Shown here in pieces: positions 17,774 to 27,539 of a stretch of 64,000 bases of DNA. The notes under the pieces were generated by a model. The model ran no database searches and had not been told where the DNA came from. It saw nothing but the letters and a program-made list of their open reading frames with translations. How positions within the stretch are numbered: position 1 is the stretch's first letter; every line of letters starts with the position of its first letter. Position numbers and translations under genes: made by a program. The stretch comes from Pseudomonas sp. CHM02 (lineage in GTDB: Bacteria; Pseudomonadota; Gammaproteobacteria; Pseudomonadales; Pseudomonadaceae), in the NCBI RefSeq assembly GCF_000612585.1, contig NZ_JFCA01000023.1:1-64000 (forward strand), read 5' to 3'.

Positions 17774-19566
17774 CCGAGAATCCATCGGCGCCTCGTGTTG
17801 CGCCCATGACCTACAACGCCCGGGGCAACCCCGTGCATACCTGGACCCTGACGCCCAGCCATATCACCGACCCGGTGCAGTGCATATTGCCGCCGGACGG
17901 GATATTGCCGGTAATTTTTGTGCCGGGGATCATGGGGTCGAATTTGAAGAGTAAGCCTGATAAGCGCAATAAAAAGGAAAAGGCCGTTCCCGTATGGCGG
18001 CTGGATGCGGGGTTCATGGGCAAAAACATGTGGCTGGCCTTGAACTGGATCAACAAAAAGGCTGGCATACGACAAAAACTGTTGCACCCGGCCAGGGTGG
18101 ACGTCGACAACCAGGGCGCGGTGCCTGAACGTGCTGCCGGTACGGTATTGGCACAGCCAGGGCTGGACAGGAAAAAGACCCTTTTGGCCCTGAAAGAACG
18201 CTATGAAGAGCGTGGTTGGGGAGAGGTGAGCGAAACCAGCTATCACGCTTTTCTTCTTTGGCTGGAAGAGGCTCTGAACAGCGGGTTCTTGCCTCATCAA
18301 TGGCCACAGTTCGACATCTTGCCGGAGCACTTGCATACCGTCGCCGTCGAGCCTGGGTCGACTCATATCACTCGGTTAAAACCCGAAACTCCGATTGGCA
18401 TGCCAGGGCTGGGTGCCAACCTCGCCAGCCAGTTGCCGTCGATTGTCTCGGATGAGCTGGTGGCGCGAGCTGGTTACCGAATGCCGGTGCATGCTTGTGG
18501 TTATAACTGGTTGGACTCCAACAAAGTCGCTGCACAGCGTCTGGCCGAACGCATTGACGAACTGCTGCACCAATACGGTCGCAACTGTCAGCAGGTGATA
18601 CTCGTCACTCATTCCATGGGCGGATTGGTGGCGCGTCGATGTGCCCAGTTGCCCGGTATGGCCGCCAAAATTGCCGGTGTCGTGCATGGGGTAATGCCCG
18701 CCACTGGGGCACCGGTTGCTTATCGCCGTTGCAAGGTCGGCATGGCCGATGAAGATCCTATTGCCGGTGCGGTGATTGGTCCGACAGGCCAGGAAGTGAC
18801 CGCCGTGTTTGCGCAGGCTCCCGGTGCCCTGCAATTGCTGCCCACACAAAATTACGCTCCAGGTTGGCTGCGGCTGATTGACGACCAAGGCGTTTCGGCG
18901 ATGCCGCGCCAGCCCGTGAAGGATCCTTACGACGAGATCTATTTACGCCGCGACCGGTGGTGGGGGTTATTGCGCGAAGAATGGTTGGCGCCCAAGGATG
19001 GTGATGCGATCACGTGGGAGATTTTTGAGGAAAACATATCGGAAGCGAAGCAGTTCCATCTGACAATCGCGGGCTCCTATCACCCTCAAACCTACGTCTA
19101 CTACGGCAACGACGACAAACATCGCAGCTTCGAATCCATCACTTGGCAAATGCAGCGTGGGTCTCGCCTCAATGGTCCCTACGGCTCACACCCTGATAGC
19201 TTCACGGTTTCAAACCTCGAGATGCATCAGGTAAGGGATGATGGCCGTAGCCCTGTGTATGTGGGCGGGCACAACCAAGCCATACCTCCCATGCGTGGCG
19301 ACCCCGATGCGCCAGTCAAAACCGTGCAGACCAGCTACTGGGAGTTGCATTGCCAAATGCAGGACGGCTCCGGCGACGGCACCGTCCCAGTGAGCTCGGG
19401 CAGCGCGCCGGTCAAGCATGCGCGTAATGGCGAGGTCCGCCAGCAAATCAAGGCGCCTGGTTTCGATCATGAAGCGTCCTATGCCAGCCCGGTCGCGCAG
19501 CATTTCACCCTCTATTCCCTTATCAAAATAGCGGCGAAAGCCAAGAGGCCCCTATGCGTCAGCTGA
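17770..19566 (+). CDS. Tle4-like T6SS phospholipase effector
   Basis: The 598-residue alpha/beta-hydrolase has the PGIMGSNLKS oxyanion block of PGAP1/LCAT-type lipases near residue 52. The nucleophile elbow is THSMGG (Ser282), with Thr in place of the first Gly of GxSxG. A GDGTVP motif supplies Asp536 and FDHEASY supplies His567, completing a catalytic triad. It has no signal peptide, as expected for cargo of the upstream VgrG. The following gene resembles Tli4 immunity lipoproteins, which supports the Tle4 family rather than Tle1-3 or 5. It would attack phospholipids from the periplasmic side of the recipient. Confidence 0.85.
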   Translation: MTENPSAPRVAPMTYNARGNPVHTWTLTPSHITDPVQCILPPDGILPVIFVPGIMGSNLKSKPDKRNKKEKAVPVWRLDAGFMGKNMWLALNWINKKAGIRQKLLHPARVDVDNQGAVPERAAGTVLAQPGLDRKKTLLALKERYEERGWGEVSETSYHAFLLWLEEALNSGFLPHQWPQFDILPEHLHTVAVEPGSTHITRLKPETPIGMPGLGANLASQLPSIVSDELVARAGYRMPVHACGYNWLDSNKVAAQRLAERIDELLHQYGRNCQQVILVTHSMGGLVARRCAQLPGMAAKIAGVVHGVMPATGAPVAYRRCKVGMADEDPIAGAVIGPTGQEVTAVFAQAPGALQLLPTQNYAPGWLRLIDDQGVSAMPRQPVKDPYDEIYLRRDRWWGLLREEWLAPKDGDAITWEIFEENISEAKQFHLTIAGSYHPQTYVYYGNDDKHRSFESITWQMQRGSRLNGPYGSHPDSFTVSNLEMHQVRDDGRSPVYVGGHNQAIPPMRGDPDAPVKTVQTSYWELHCQMQDGSGDGTVPVSSGSAPVKHARNGEVRQQIKAPGFDHEASYASPVAQHFTLYSLIKIAAKAKRPLCVS

Positions 19567-20798
19567 TTCTTTTTTTTGCATGCATGGTGCTGGGTTCTCT
19601 CACCGGATGTGCCGCTTTCAAACAGCCCAGCGAACAGGAGAAAAATAACGTGAGCGAAATGACTACCCACATGCGTACCTGGGCGCTGGGCCGTGGCCTG
19701 ATTGATGTGCCGGCCAACTGGACGGGCGGCGGGGATGTGAAATTGTATTACGGGCTTGGCGCCGATCACTCATCGGTAGAGGTGCGTGTATTGGGAGAGG
19801 GCGTGACACAAGAGCGGTTTGATGCTGCGTTGAATGAGCGGGCACGTCGAATCGCGGCAATCAAAAACGATGAAATGAATAATATACCGATGCTGGTTTC
19901 GGCTTTGAGGGAGACACCGCAAAGTGTCATGTTGCAATACTACATGCGTATGACTCAGCGCCAAACCTTCGTTCACGAACTCCATCTTCTTGTCGGTGAC
20001 GCCTACGTCATGCTCCGCGCCGACTCCTTCAAAGGCAATACGGCGCCAGTTGAGGCACGCCTGTTAAAGCTGTCTAAAGAAATATTCAAGGTCAATGAGC
20101 CACAGAACGCAGGAGCAGGCTTCGCCTTGGGCCCCATCGTAATCAGAAGCCATCACGATCAGGAAATCGCCAGCTTCGATTTTAGTCCCCCTGCGTCTGA
20201 CATATCGCTGAACATCTATATCAACGCGCTCTCACCTGATGACGAAGAACGCTTGCACGTCCGCACCCAAAAAGACACGAAGATCTTTCTCGCTGGCGAT
20301 TATGAAAATTTGCGAGCAGGAAAAATCACTCTGGCCGATATGCAAGCGGAAGAGTCCCTGATTGGCTTCAGTGATGACACTCATCGTCAAATACTCTTCG
20401 TGAGCGAGAACTACCGCGATAATCCTTCCCTAAGCCGCCCGGCAATGAGTGTCCGTCTTTCGGCTGGTGGCATGAAAGCAGGCCCCATTGACCCTAACGA
20501 ACCAGAAGACCTGGTGCGTTGGACCCTCCCCGAATTCGCCAACAAAGGCTACGAAATACCGCTCTGGCAACGCCCGAACCGCCCGGCGCGAGCAGAACCC
20601 GTCAACCCCTCACTCACCGACTACGAAGCCATGGCCGTCTGGGACGCGATCCTCAAGTCCGTGCGCATCCGCTACGGTGCGGTCGAACCCAAGCCGGATC
20701 CTTGGTTCAACCCCCGTGGACCTACGCCCGAAGACGCCGCCGAAAGCAAACGCATCCTTGATGAGTTTATTGCCAGCCTTGAGGCGCGCAAGCCATGA
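19554..20798 (+). CDS. Tli4-like periplasmic immunity lipoprotein
   Basis: The 414-residue protein has a lipoprotein signal with lipobox LTGC (Cys19) and then the two-lobed arrangement of Tli4-family immunity proteins (GRGLIDVPANW near the N-terminus; the second lobe begins near the FALGPIVIRS block). It overlaps the effector by 13 bases and shares its transcript. It would bind the lipase at the periplasmic membrane face and protect the producer. The Tli4 name rests on recognisable family blocks plus context. Confidence 0.82.
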   Translation: MRQLILFFACMVLGSLTGCAAFKQPSEQEKNNVSEMTTHMRTWALGRGLIDVPANWTGGGDVKLYYGLGADHSSVEVRVLGEGVTQERFDAALNERARRIAAIKNDEMNNIPMLVSALRETPQSVMLQYYMRMTQRQTFVHELHLLVGDAYVMLRADSFKGNTAPVEARLLKLSKEIFKVNEPQNAGAGFALGPIVIRSHHDQEIASFDFSPPASDISLNIYINALSPDDEERLHVRTQKDTKIFLAGDYENLRAGKITLADMQAEESLIGFSDDTHRQILFVSENYRDNPSLSRPAMSVRLSAGGMKAGPIDPNEPEDLVRWTLPEFANKGYEIPLWQRPNRPARAEPVNPSLTDYEAMAVWDAILKSVRIRYGAVEPKPDPWFNPRGPTPEDAAESKRILDEFIASLEARKP

Positions 20799-20887
20799 CA
20801 ACGGAAGGGGCTTTTGCGAGAGCGAAGGGGGGACATGTTCATCCTGTCCATGGGCAACGAACACAACAAATACGCTAGGAGCGATTC

Positions 20888-23800
20888 ATGAAAACGGTCT
20901 GGAGTTACCTCAAACGCTGGGGCCTGCCGGTGCTGCGTCAGTTCAACCAGGCGGTGCCCTTACTGGTGCTGCTGGGCGTGGTGTTTTTGTTGATCGCCAT
21001 CTGGTGGCTGGGGCCGCAGTGGGCTTGGCGTGAGCATCAGCCGCTGGGTGAACTGGCAATGCGCGTCTCGGCCAGTGTCGTCGCACTTGTGGTGCCGCTG
21101 CTGATCTGGGCATGGCGGGTGCGTAATCGTTACCACCGACTGCAGCTTGAACGCCAACATGAGGCCGCGGTGCAGGCCGACCCGTGCCTGCCTTATATCG
21201 AGGCGCAGGAGCGAGCACTGGACCGCAGCCTGGGCAATTTGCTCAACAACATGGAGCGACGTCGTTCGCTCTATCAGCTGCCGTGGTATCTGGTGCTGGG
21301 TGAGGAAAATGCTGGCAAGACCAGCCTGATCACGCGCTCCAACCAGAGCTTTGCCTTGTCCCATGTGACCAAGGCTGGGGTCAGGGCGCACCAAGAAGAG
21401 CAACTGGCCTATCCGGTGGATTGGTGGATCGGTGACGAGGCGGTGTTGATCGACCCGCCAGGTGAGTTCCTCAGTCATCCGGAGCCAACCGGTGACGATG
21501 CTGCGCAGTCGGGGGCGGTGCAGGGCAAGGTCAAGCCGGTATTACCCGCCGGCACCCACCCGCGTCTATGGCGACACCTGCTCGATTGGCTGGCGCGCAA
21601 CCGCAGCCGTCGCGCATTGAACGGCGTGGTGTTGGTGATCGATGTGCAGGCCCTGTTGGCGCAACGTCCCGAACAACGCAAGGCCCACGCCAACCTGCTG
21701 CGCACCCGGTTGTTTGAACTGACGCGGCAGTTGGGAACGCGCCTGCCGGTGTACGTGACGCTGAGCAAGTTCGACCTGTTGGAAGGCTTCGAAGAGTTCT
21801 TCGCCCGGTTGTCGCGCAGTGGGCGCGAAGACCTGTTGGGCTTCACCTTCAGCCTGGACGCGGTGGATGATTTCGACGCCTGGCTGGCGGAACTGACCGG
21901 CCAATACCAAATCTTTGTTGCCTGCCTCAGTGAGCAGATTTTCGACGGCATCAGGACGTCATCTGGACTGACTGAACGCGATCGTTTACAGGCACTGGTG
22001 CATCAGATGGCGGGCCTACGCCCGGCGCTGTTCGGCTTCCTGAGCGAAATGCTCGGCAGCGATCGTTTCACCACTCCGGCGCTGGTGCGCGGGCTGTATT
22101 TCTCCTCGGTCTTGCAGCAAGGCACCCTGAGCAATGCCTTCATCAAAGAAGCAGGGCAAGCCTATCAACTGCCGCCTCCGCCCCTCGAGGTCAAACCGGC
22201 CGGTGGCACGGCGATCTACTTTGCCCAGCAACTGTTCCAACGGGTGATCTACCCAGAAGCGGGTTTGGCGGGCGACAACATAAAGGTAGCGCGCAATAAG
22301 CGGCGGCTGCTGATTGCCGGGTTCAGCGTCGCGTCCTTGGGTTGCTTCGTCGTCATCGCAACCTGGCAGTTTTACTTCAATATCAACCGCGACAAGGCTG
22401 CCAACGTCCTGGCCAAGAGCCAGGATTTCAGTGGCCGGGACATCGACGCCAGGATCGACACCACCGGTCGCAACCTGCTGGTGCCTCTGGACCAGATTCG
22501 TGATGCGGTGCTGGTCTACGGCGACTACCGCGAGGCGTGGCCGTTGCTGTCGGATATGGGGCTGTACCAGGGCAGGGCGATTGGCCCGACGGTGGACGAG
22601 GCCTATCTGAATTTGCTGTCCAAACGCTTCCTGCCGGCGATTGCGGGTGGCGTGCTGGAGGCGATCAACACGGCGCCTGCCGGCAGCAATCAACAACTGG
22701 CAGCCCTGCGTGTTTACCGCACGCTCGAAGAACGCCAAAACCGCCGCCCGGCCATCGTCGAAGAGTGGGTCGCCAAACAGTGGCAGCGCGCCTATCCGGG
22801 CCAGGGCCAGTTGCAGGCCGACTTGATGGGGCACCTGGGTTACGCGCTGAAATACGCCGACGCCGACCTGCCGCACTACCGCGAGCGCATCACCCAGGTG
22901 CAACAGCAATTGCGCCAGTTGCCCATGGCCGAACGGGTCTACATGAGCCTCAAACAGGATGCTCTGGAGCGCCTGCATCGTCCGCTGGACCTGCGCAACG
23001 AGGTCGGCCCGGCGTTCGATATCGTCTACCGCCCGCTTAACACCCACCAGGAGGGCAGCGGCTTGCTGCTGGCGCCGCTGCTTACCGCCAAGGGCTTCAA
23101 GGACTACTTCGAGCCCGGCACCGAGGGCATCATCGAACTGGCCATGATCGACCAGTGGGTACTCGGCGAACGCCAACGCCTGGACTACTCCGACGAAGAC
23201 CGCAAAGTGCTGACCCAGCGGATCCGCGCCCTGTACAGCGCCGATTACGTCGACAGTTGGCGCCGGGCACTGAATCAGTTTGCGGTCACCGACTTCGATG
23301 ACCTCAGCCACGGCGTGGCGGTGCTGGAACAAGTCACTGGCCCGGCCGCTCCCCTGCGGCGCCTGCTGGAAACCCTGCGCGACAACAGCGTGATCTACCC
23401 GTCGGTGCCCTTGGCCGAAGGGCAGGCACCGCTTTCGCTGGACAAGGTATCGGACGGCCAGCAACAAGCCGCTGGTATCCGGCGTGCGTTCTCCAGCCTG
23501 GCGGAACTGATCACCGCGCGAGGCGAGCAGCCGTCCTATTACGAAGAAACCCTGCGTTCGGTCAGTGCCGTCTACGACTATGCCAAAGCCGTGCACGACA
23601 ATCCCGATCCCGGCAAGGCGGCGCTGAAAACCGTGCTCAACCGCTTCTCCCTGGGCGGTGCCGATCCCATCGCCAACCTGCAACGCGTCGCTGTGGGCCT
23701 GCCTGAACCACTGAACCAGCAGGTCAAAAAACTCGCCGACCAAACTTCGCAGGTACTGGTGATTGTCGCCTTGCGCGAACTGGAAAAACGCTGGGACAGT

Positions 23801-24511
23801 GAAATCTACAGCTTCTACCGCGACCGCCTGGCAGGCCGTTACCCGTTCAAGGCCAGCGGCGAGGACGCCTCGCTGGAAGACTTCGAAGCCTTCTTCGGCC
23901 CGCAAGGACGCCTGCAGCAGTTCCACGATCAGTACCTGAACGTGTTCCTCAAGGACAACCTCGACGCCCTGTACTCCGACAGCCTCGGCGGCTACCTGGT
24001 GCGTAGCGACGTGCTGGAGCAGTTGAAAAAGGTCGAGCGCATCCGCGACACCTTCTTCAACCATCGCGGCCACCTGGCCGTGCAACTCACCATCGAACCC
24101 CTGGCCCTCAGCGCCACCCGCCTGAGCAGCATGCTCAGCGTCGACGGCCAGTTGATTCCCTACCAGCACGGCGCGCCGCAACGTACCGGGTTGGTCTGGC
24201 CCAACAGCCTGGGCAACACCAATGGCAGCCAACTGACGCTGGTACACAGCACCGGTAACACCGCCAGCATGAGCTATCGCGGGCCGTGGTCACTGTTCCG
24301 ATTGCTCAGTCGTGGACACCTCAATGGGCGGACCGACACCAGCGTGGACCTGACCTTTGCTCTCGCCGATGGGTTGATGCGCTACCGCATCGGCGCGGAG
24401 AAGGCTAACAACCCGATTACCCAGCGCAGTTTTGAAGGGTTTGTGTTGCCGAGGACGTTGTTGGAAGAACGACGGAGCAAAAAGATCGCCGTCGACGTGA
24501 CTCAACGCTGA
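20888..24511 (+). CDS. tssM: TssM (IcmF), T6SS inner-membrane core
   Basis: The 1207-residue protein has two N-terminal membrane helices (about 18-40 and 55-75), a cytoplasmic NTPase-like domain with Walker A GEENAGKT (Lys144), a third helix (about 473-495) and a large periplasmic part that would contact the TssJ domain. Length and order are normal for IcmF. The start has a TAGGAG ribosome site. Its separation from tssL, tssK and tssJ (which lie in the leftward operon), with an effector/immunity pair just upstream, is atypical. Confidence 0.96.
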   Translation: MKTVWSYLKRWGLPVLRQFNQAVPLLVLLGVVFLLIAIWWLGPQWAWREHQPLGELAMRVSASVVALVVPLLIWAWRVRNRYHRLQLERQHEAAVQADPCLPYIEAQERALDRSLGNLLNNMERRRSLYQLPWYLVLGEENAGKTSLITRSNQSFALSHVTKAGVRAHQEEQLAYPVDWWIGDEAVLIDPPGEFLSHPEPTGDDAAQSGAVQGKVKPVLPAGTHPRLWRHLLDWLARNRSRRALNGVVLVIDVQALLAQRPEQRKAHANLLRTRLFELTRQLGTRLPVYVTLSKFDLLEGFEEFFARLSRSGREDLLGFTFSLDAVDDFDAWLAELTGQYQIFVACLSEQIFDGIRTSSGLTERDRLQALVHQMAGLRPALFGFLSEMLGSDRFTTPALVRGLYFSSVLQQGTLSNAFIKEAGQAYQLPPPPLEVKPAGGTAIYFAQQLFQRVIYPEAGLAGDNIKVARNKRRLLIAGFSVASLGCFVVIATWQFYFNINRDKAANVLAKSQDFSGRDIDARIDTTGRNLLVPLDQIRDAVLVYGDYREAWPLLSDMGLYQGRAIGPTVDEAYLNLLSKRFLPAIAGGVLEAINTAPAGSNQQLAALRVYRTLEERQNRRPAIVEEWVAKQWQRAYPGQGQLQADLMGHLGYALKYADADLPHYRERITQVQQQLRQLPMAERVYMSLKQDALERLHRPLDLRNEVGPAFDIVYRPLNTHQEGSGLLLAPLLTAKGFKDYFEPGTEGIIELAMIDQWVLGERQRLDYSDEDRKVLTQRIRALYSADYVDSWRRALNQFAVTDFDDLSHGVAVLEQVTGPAAPLRRLLETLRDNSVIYPSVPLAEGQAPLSLDKVSDGQQQAAGIRRAFSSLAELITARGEQPSYYEETLRSVSAVYDYAKAVHDNPDPGKAALKTVLNRFSLGGADPIANLQRVAVGLPEPLNQQVKKLADQTSQVLVIVALRELEKRWDSEIYSFYRDRLAGRYPFKASGEDASLEDFEAFFGPQGRLQQFHDQYLNVFLKDNLDALYSDSLGGYLVRSDVLEQLKKVERIRDTFFNHRGHLAVQLTIEPLALSATRLSSMLSVDGQLIPYQHGAPQRTGLVWPNSLGNTNGSQLTLVHSTGNTASMSYRGPWSLFRLLSRGHLNGRTDTSVDLTFALADGLMRYRIGAEKANNPITQRSFEGFVLPRTLLEERRSKKIAVDVTQR

Positions 24512-24574
24512 GCGATACCCCGAAAAACAGCCAATGCTGAGAAGTATTTACAACGAGTGAAATAGGACCTTTAC

Positions 24575-25897
24575 ATGGCAATCAGGCTACAAATGTTGAC
24601 CGAAGACCCTAAAGAAATTGAGTTGATTGAACGCTATTGGGCCGTCGACGAGTTCGGGCAATACCTAGAAAAAGTGAGTGCTCTAGCGGGGCTCATTGAG
24701 ATGGCTCAGGGCGTTACGCTTACCAGCTTCATACGGCAACGTTGCAATGCGTTCGATGAAAATCAGGTTTGCCCCAAATGCGCAGAGTTGATCGAAATAA
24801 AAAATCGCTCACAGGCTAAGAAAGTCCCCCAGCCATCCATCAAGCTTTGTACGTTGTGTCAGAAAGACCAAGATGCTATTGCGTTGGAAGCTCAAAAAGC
24901 GAAGGCTGCGGAGCTTGAGCGGCAGCTGACAGAATATGCCCGCAACCAGTCAGCGCGAACTGTGGACTACTCCGCTATTGCGGATAGGCACGTGCTCCTG
25001 CTGTTGGCATTAGACAGGGCCGTTACGCCGAGGCTGACCAATGGCGGCTTCACCATAGGTGACTGCCGAGGGCTTGCGCCTCGGTACGTCGGTGACTTTA
25101 TGCAGCATTTGCGTGAGGCTGGATTGGTTCTTGATGATCCCAGTAAAGCAAGACCGGGCACCTACTACTGGGAAGGTGACGATATTTGGATGTTGCGGGA
25201 CCAAGTGGTTTATCGTTTGGCACCAGATGCCGAATCAAGAAGAGCAGACGAGGTCATCCGGAGCCTGCTCGATAGGGTGTACACCGATGCCGAAGGGCTC
25301 TTTAGTCTGTGGCTCGATTACTCGGTCGCTGATGTGATGCGCTATTTGGAAGCTCAGTGCCAGCTCTACAACCATGAACTGTCCGAACAAGAGCTGGAGG
25401 AAATCAAAAGCACGATGCGTTCGGCACTCAAAACCTATAGTGTCTCGCAGCTCTGGTCGGTAGTCTGGAAGGTCGTCAGAGACGCTGCCAGTCTGGCGAA
25501 TCGCGAGTACTACAACCGCTGGAAAGCGGCTGCGACCATTCCTGGAAAGATTCGGCGGAACTTGGAGAAGGTCCAGCGAGAGTCGATTGAACTCAAGGCG
25601 TGGAGCCGTCCGGAACAGCATCCTGCCGGCACATTGGGAATGGTATTGGGGGAAATCTTGGGCGTTGACGAAAATACCTCAGGACATAGGGTCTCCTCTC
25701 TTGTTACTTGGCTAACCGGACAGGCATGTTCACCAACTGTCGAAGCAGAGCTTGAAGAACCGATCCGGGAGTTGATGACCAGAGCGTTGGCCCAAGACGT
25801 CGGCTCCTCAGTGATGCTGCGGTTCGCGGAACTGATTCGTGCTGGCCATGAAGTTGGTTCTGCTATTGAGGAAATTGGTGAGGCGCTTCGGTCGTGA
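24575..25897 (+). CDS. Unrecognised zinc-ribbon protein next to the TerY-P triad
   Basis: I do not recognise the family. The 440-residue protein is soluble and mostly helical, with one CPKC...CTLC pair (Cys66, Cys69, Cys92, Cys95) that should bind zinc, a short charged coiled-coil (about 100-125), and a region near residues 140-210 that reads like a winged helix (LALDRAV, GDFMQHLREAGLVLDD). It starts 63 bases after tssM with a GGACC-type ribosome site and is 216 bases from the VWA gene. Either T6SS or triad membership is possible. I favour the triad because TerY-P clusters often carry extra small domains. Confidence 0.55.
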   Translation: MAIRLQMLTEDPKEIELIERYWAVDEFGQYLEKVSALAGLIEMAQGVTLTSFIRQRCNAFDENQVCPKCAELIEIKNRSQAKKVPQPSIKLCTLCQKDQDAIALEAQKAKAAELERQLTEYARNQSARTVDYSAIADRHVLLLLALDRAVTPRLTNGGFTIGDCRGLAPRYVGDFMQHLREAGLVLDDPSKARPGTYYWEGDDIWMLRDQVVYRLAPDAESRRADEVIRSLLDRVYTDAEGLFSLWLDYSVADVMRYLEAQCQLYNHELSEQELEEIKSTMRSALKTYSVSQLWSVVWKVVRDAASLANREYYNRWKAAATIPGKIRRNLEKVQRESIELKAWSRPEQHPAGTLGMVLGEILGVDENTSGHRVSSLVTWLTGQACSPTVEAELEEPIRELMTRALAQDVGSSVMLRFAELIRAGHEVGSAIEEIGEALRS

Positions 25898-26113
25898 AGT
25901 TGGTGGGATGACTTCAGAGGTAGAGGGGGCAGGGAGCAATCCTCAGCTTACATACGGCGATGTCCAGCACATGCTTGCCCATTAGCGCGTCTGGATGGGG
26001 TGGAAGATACTTGGCTGCTGACGGCTGTGCCGATCATTTTGTGCGTTCTATGATCCGCAATGTTATCGTGCTATCACGTATGACAGCTTCGTCAGGGACT
26101 GAAAGGGGACAAG

Positions 26114-26791
26114 ATGACCGATTTTGAGCAGCAACCTTTTGCGGACGCCGAGTTTGCAGAGAATCCGGAGCAACGATGCCCCTGCATACTGCTATTGGAC
26201 ACGTCATCGTCCATGAATGGCGCGCCGATCCGCCAATTGAATGATGCGCTGCAGTTCTTCAAAGAAGAGCTATATGCCGATGCAATGGCGGCGAAGCGGG
26301 TAGAGCTGGCAGTGGTGACCTTTGGGCCGGTCAACGTCCAAACCGAGTTCACAACCGTCGATGGCTATTTCCCAGAAGTGTTGGAGGCCAGCGGTGTCAC
26401 GCCAATGGGGGAGGCTGTCGAGCGTGCGTTGGATTTGCTGCGTGAACGCAAAGAGCGTTACCGAGCCAATGGTGTCAAGTACTATCGCCCCTGGGTTTTT
26501 CTGATTACCGACGGTGCCCCTACTGATAACTGGCAGGAGGCGCGCCGGCGTGTTCATGAGGGCGAAGAACGAAAGGAATTCATGTTCTATTCCGTCGGTG
26601 TTGAGGGCGCGGAAATGTCGACTCTCACTCAGTTGGGAACGCGTCAACCTCTTAAGCTGAAAGGTCTGGCGTTTCGAGAGCTGTTTGCTTGGTTGTCGAG
26701 CTCGCTGAGCGCCGTATCGCAGTCGAGCCCTGGGGACGCCGTTCCTCTTGCCAATCCAACGGGGCCGACGGGGTGGGCAGTTGCAGAGTAG
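26114..26791 (+). CDS. TerY-type VWA protein
   Basis: The 225-residue protein is a single von Willebrand A domain. The metal-binding MIDAS is intact: DTSSSM at residues 29-34 (Asp29, Ser31, Ser33), a Thr in the GVTPMGEAV loop and an Asp in the LITDGAPTD block. It resembles TerY of tellurite-resistance and stress systems. It overlaps the PP2C gene, which begins with TTG at 26781. In TerY-P triads the VWA protein is thought to scaffold the kinase and phosphatase. Confidence 0.85.
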   Translation: MTDFEQQPFADAEFAENPEQRCPCILLLDTSSSMNGAPIRQLNDALQFFKEELYADAMAAKRVELAVVTFGPVNVQTEFTTVDGYFPEVLEASGVTPMGEAVERALDLLRERKERYRANGVKYYRPWVFLITDGAPTDNWQEARRRVHEGEERKEFMFYSVGVEGAEMSTLTQLGTRQPLKLKGLAFRELFAWLSSSLSAVSQSSPGDAVPLANPTGPTGWAVAE

Positions 26792-27539
26792 CCTTCATTG
26801 GCGCTGGGCCGCGGCGTCCTGTATTGGCACATCGCATCTACGAATGGGGACACGGAAGCAGGATGCATTTAGTGTCATGCGCGTCCATTCAGATGCAATG
26901 TGTGCGGTCGTTTCCGATGGCGCGGGCAGTGCCAGCCACGGTGGGCAGGGCGCTGCATTAGTCTGCCGCAACCTGATTGTCAATCTGCGCAACTGGTTTA
27001 AGCAACATGAGGTTTTGCCAGACGACGAAACGATCATGTGCTGGATTGATCAACTCCGGGATCATCTTTCTATGGTCGCGGAAAAGCGGGAGTTAACTCG
27101 GCGACAGTTTGCCGCCACGTTAGTCATGTTGGTGGTATTCAAAGACCAAATCCTGGCATTACAGATCGGCGACAGTGCCCTAGTGGCGCGCAAGGCCGGT
27201 ATGTGGGAAGCCATATGCTGGCCGGAAAACGGGGAGTTCGCCTCGACGACCTATTTCGTTACCGATGATCCTGAAGTTCGTCTGCACATCTATCGCTTTG
27301 ATCGGGAGCACGACGCGTTCGCTCTTTTTTCAGATGGGCTTGAGTCAGTTGCGCTGGAGCAGGCTACGCGAAAACCTTTTGCTCGCTTCTTCGACCCGAT
27401 GATCAAACCGGTGGATCAAGCACGGGCGGATGGGCGTCTTGCCGAATTATCAGATGCGCTCGGGCGTTATTTGCATAGCCCTGCGTTGTGTGACCGTACG
27501 GATGATGACAAGACGCTCATCCTGGTGTCATGCCAATGA
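26781..27539 (+). CDS. PP2C-family protein phosphatase of the TerY-P triad
   Basis: The 252-residue protein shows the IGTSHLR...RKQDA and [16 protein letters not shown] motifs of bacterial PP2C enzymes, and a [11 protein letters not shown] block. Asp residues for two metals are present. The usual N-terminus of this family (W.AAAS.IGTSH) begins right after the TTG at 26781, so I chose that start over the TTG at 26748. It overlaps the VWA gene by 11 bases and the kinase start by a few bases, so the three are translated together. It should reverse phosphorylation by the neighbouring kinase. Confidence 0.83.
   Translation: MQSSLHWRWAAASCIGTSHLRMGTRKQDAFSVMRVHSDAMCAVVSDGAGSASHGGQGAALVCRNLIVNLRNWFKQHEVLPDDETIMCWIDQLRDHLSMVAEKRELTRRQFAATLVMLVVFKDQILALQIGDSALVARKAGMWEAICWPENGEFASTTYFVTDDPEVRLHIYRFDREHDAFALFSDGLESVALEQATRKPFARFFDPMIKPVDQARADGRLAELSDALGRYLHSPALCDRTDDDKTLILVSCQ

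Noticed and set aside
22016..24247. 743-codon leftward open frame
   Set aside because: Antisense of tssM in high-GC DNA; no family motifs and no ribosome site.
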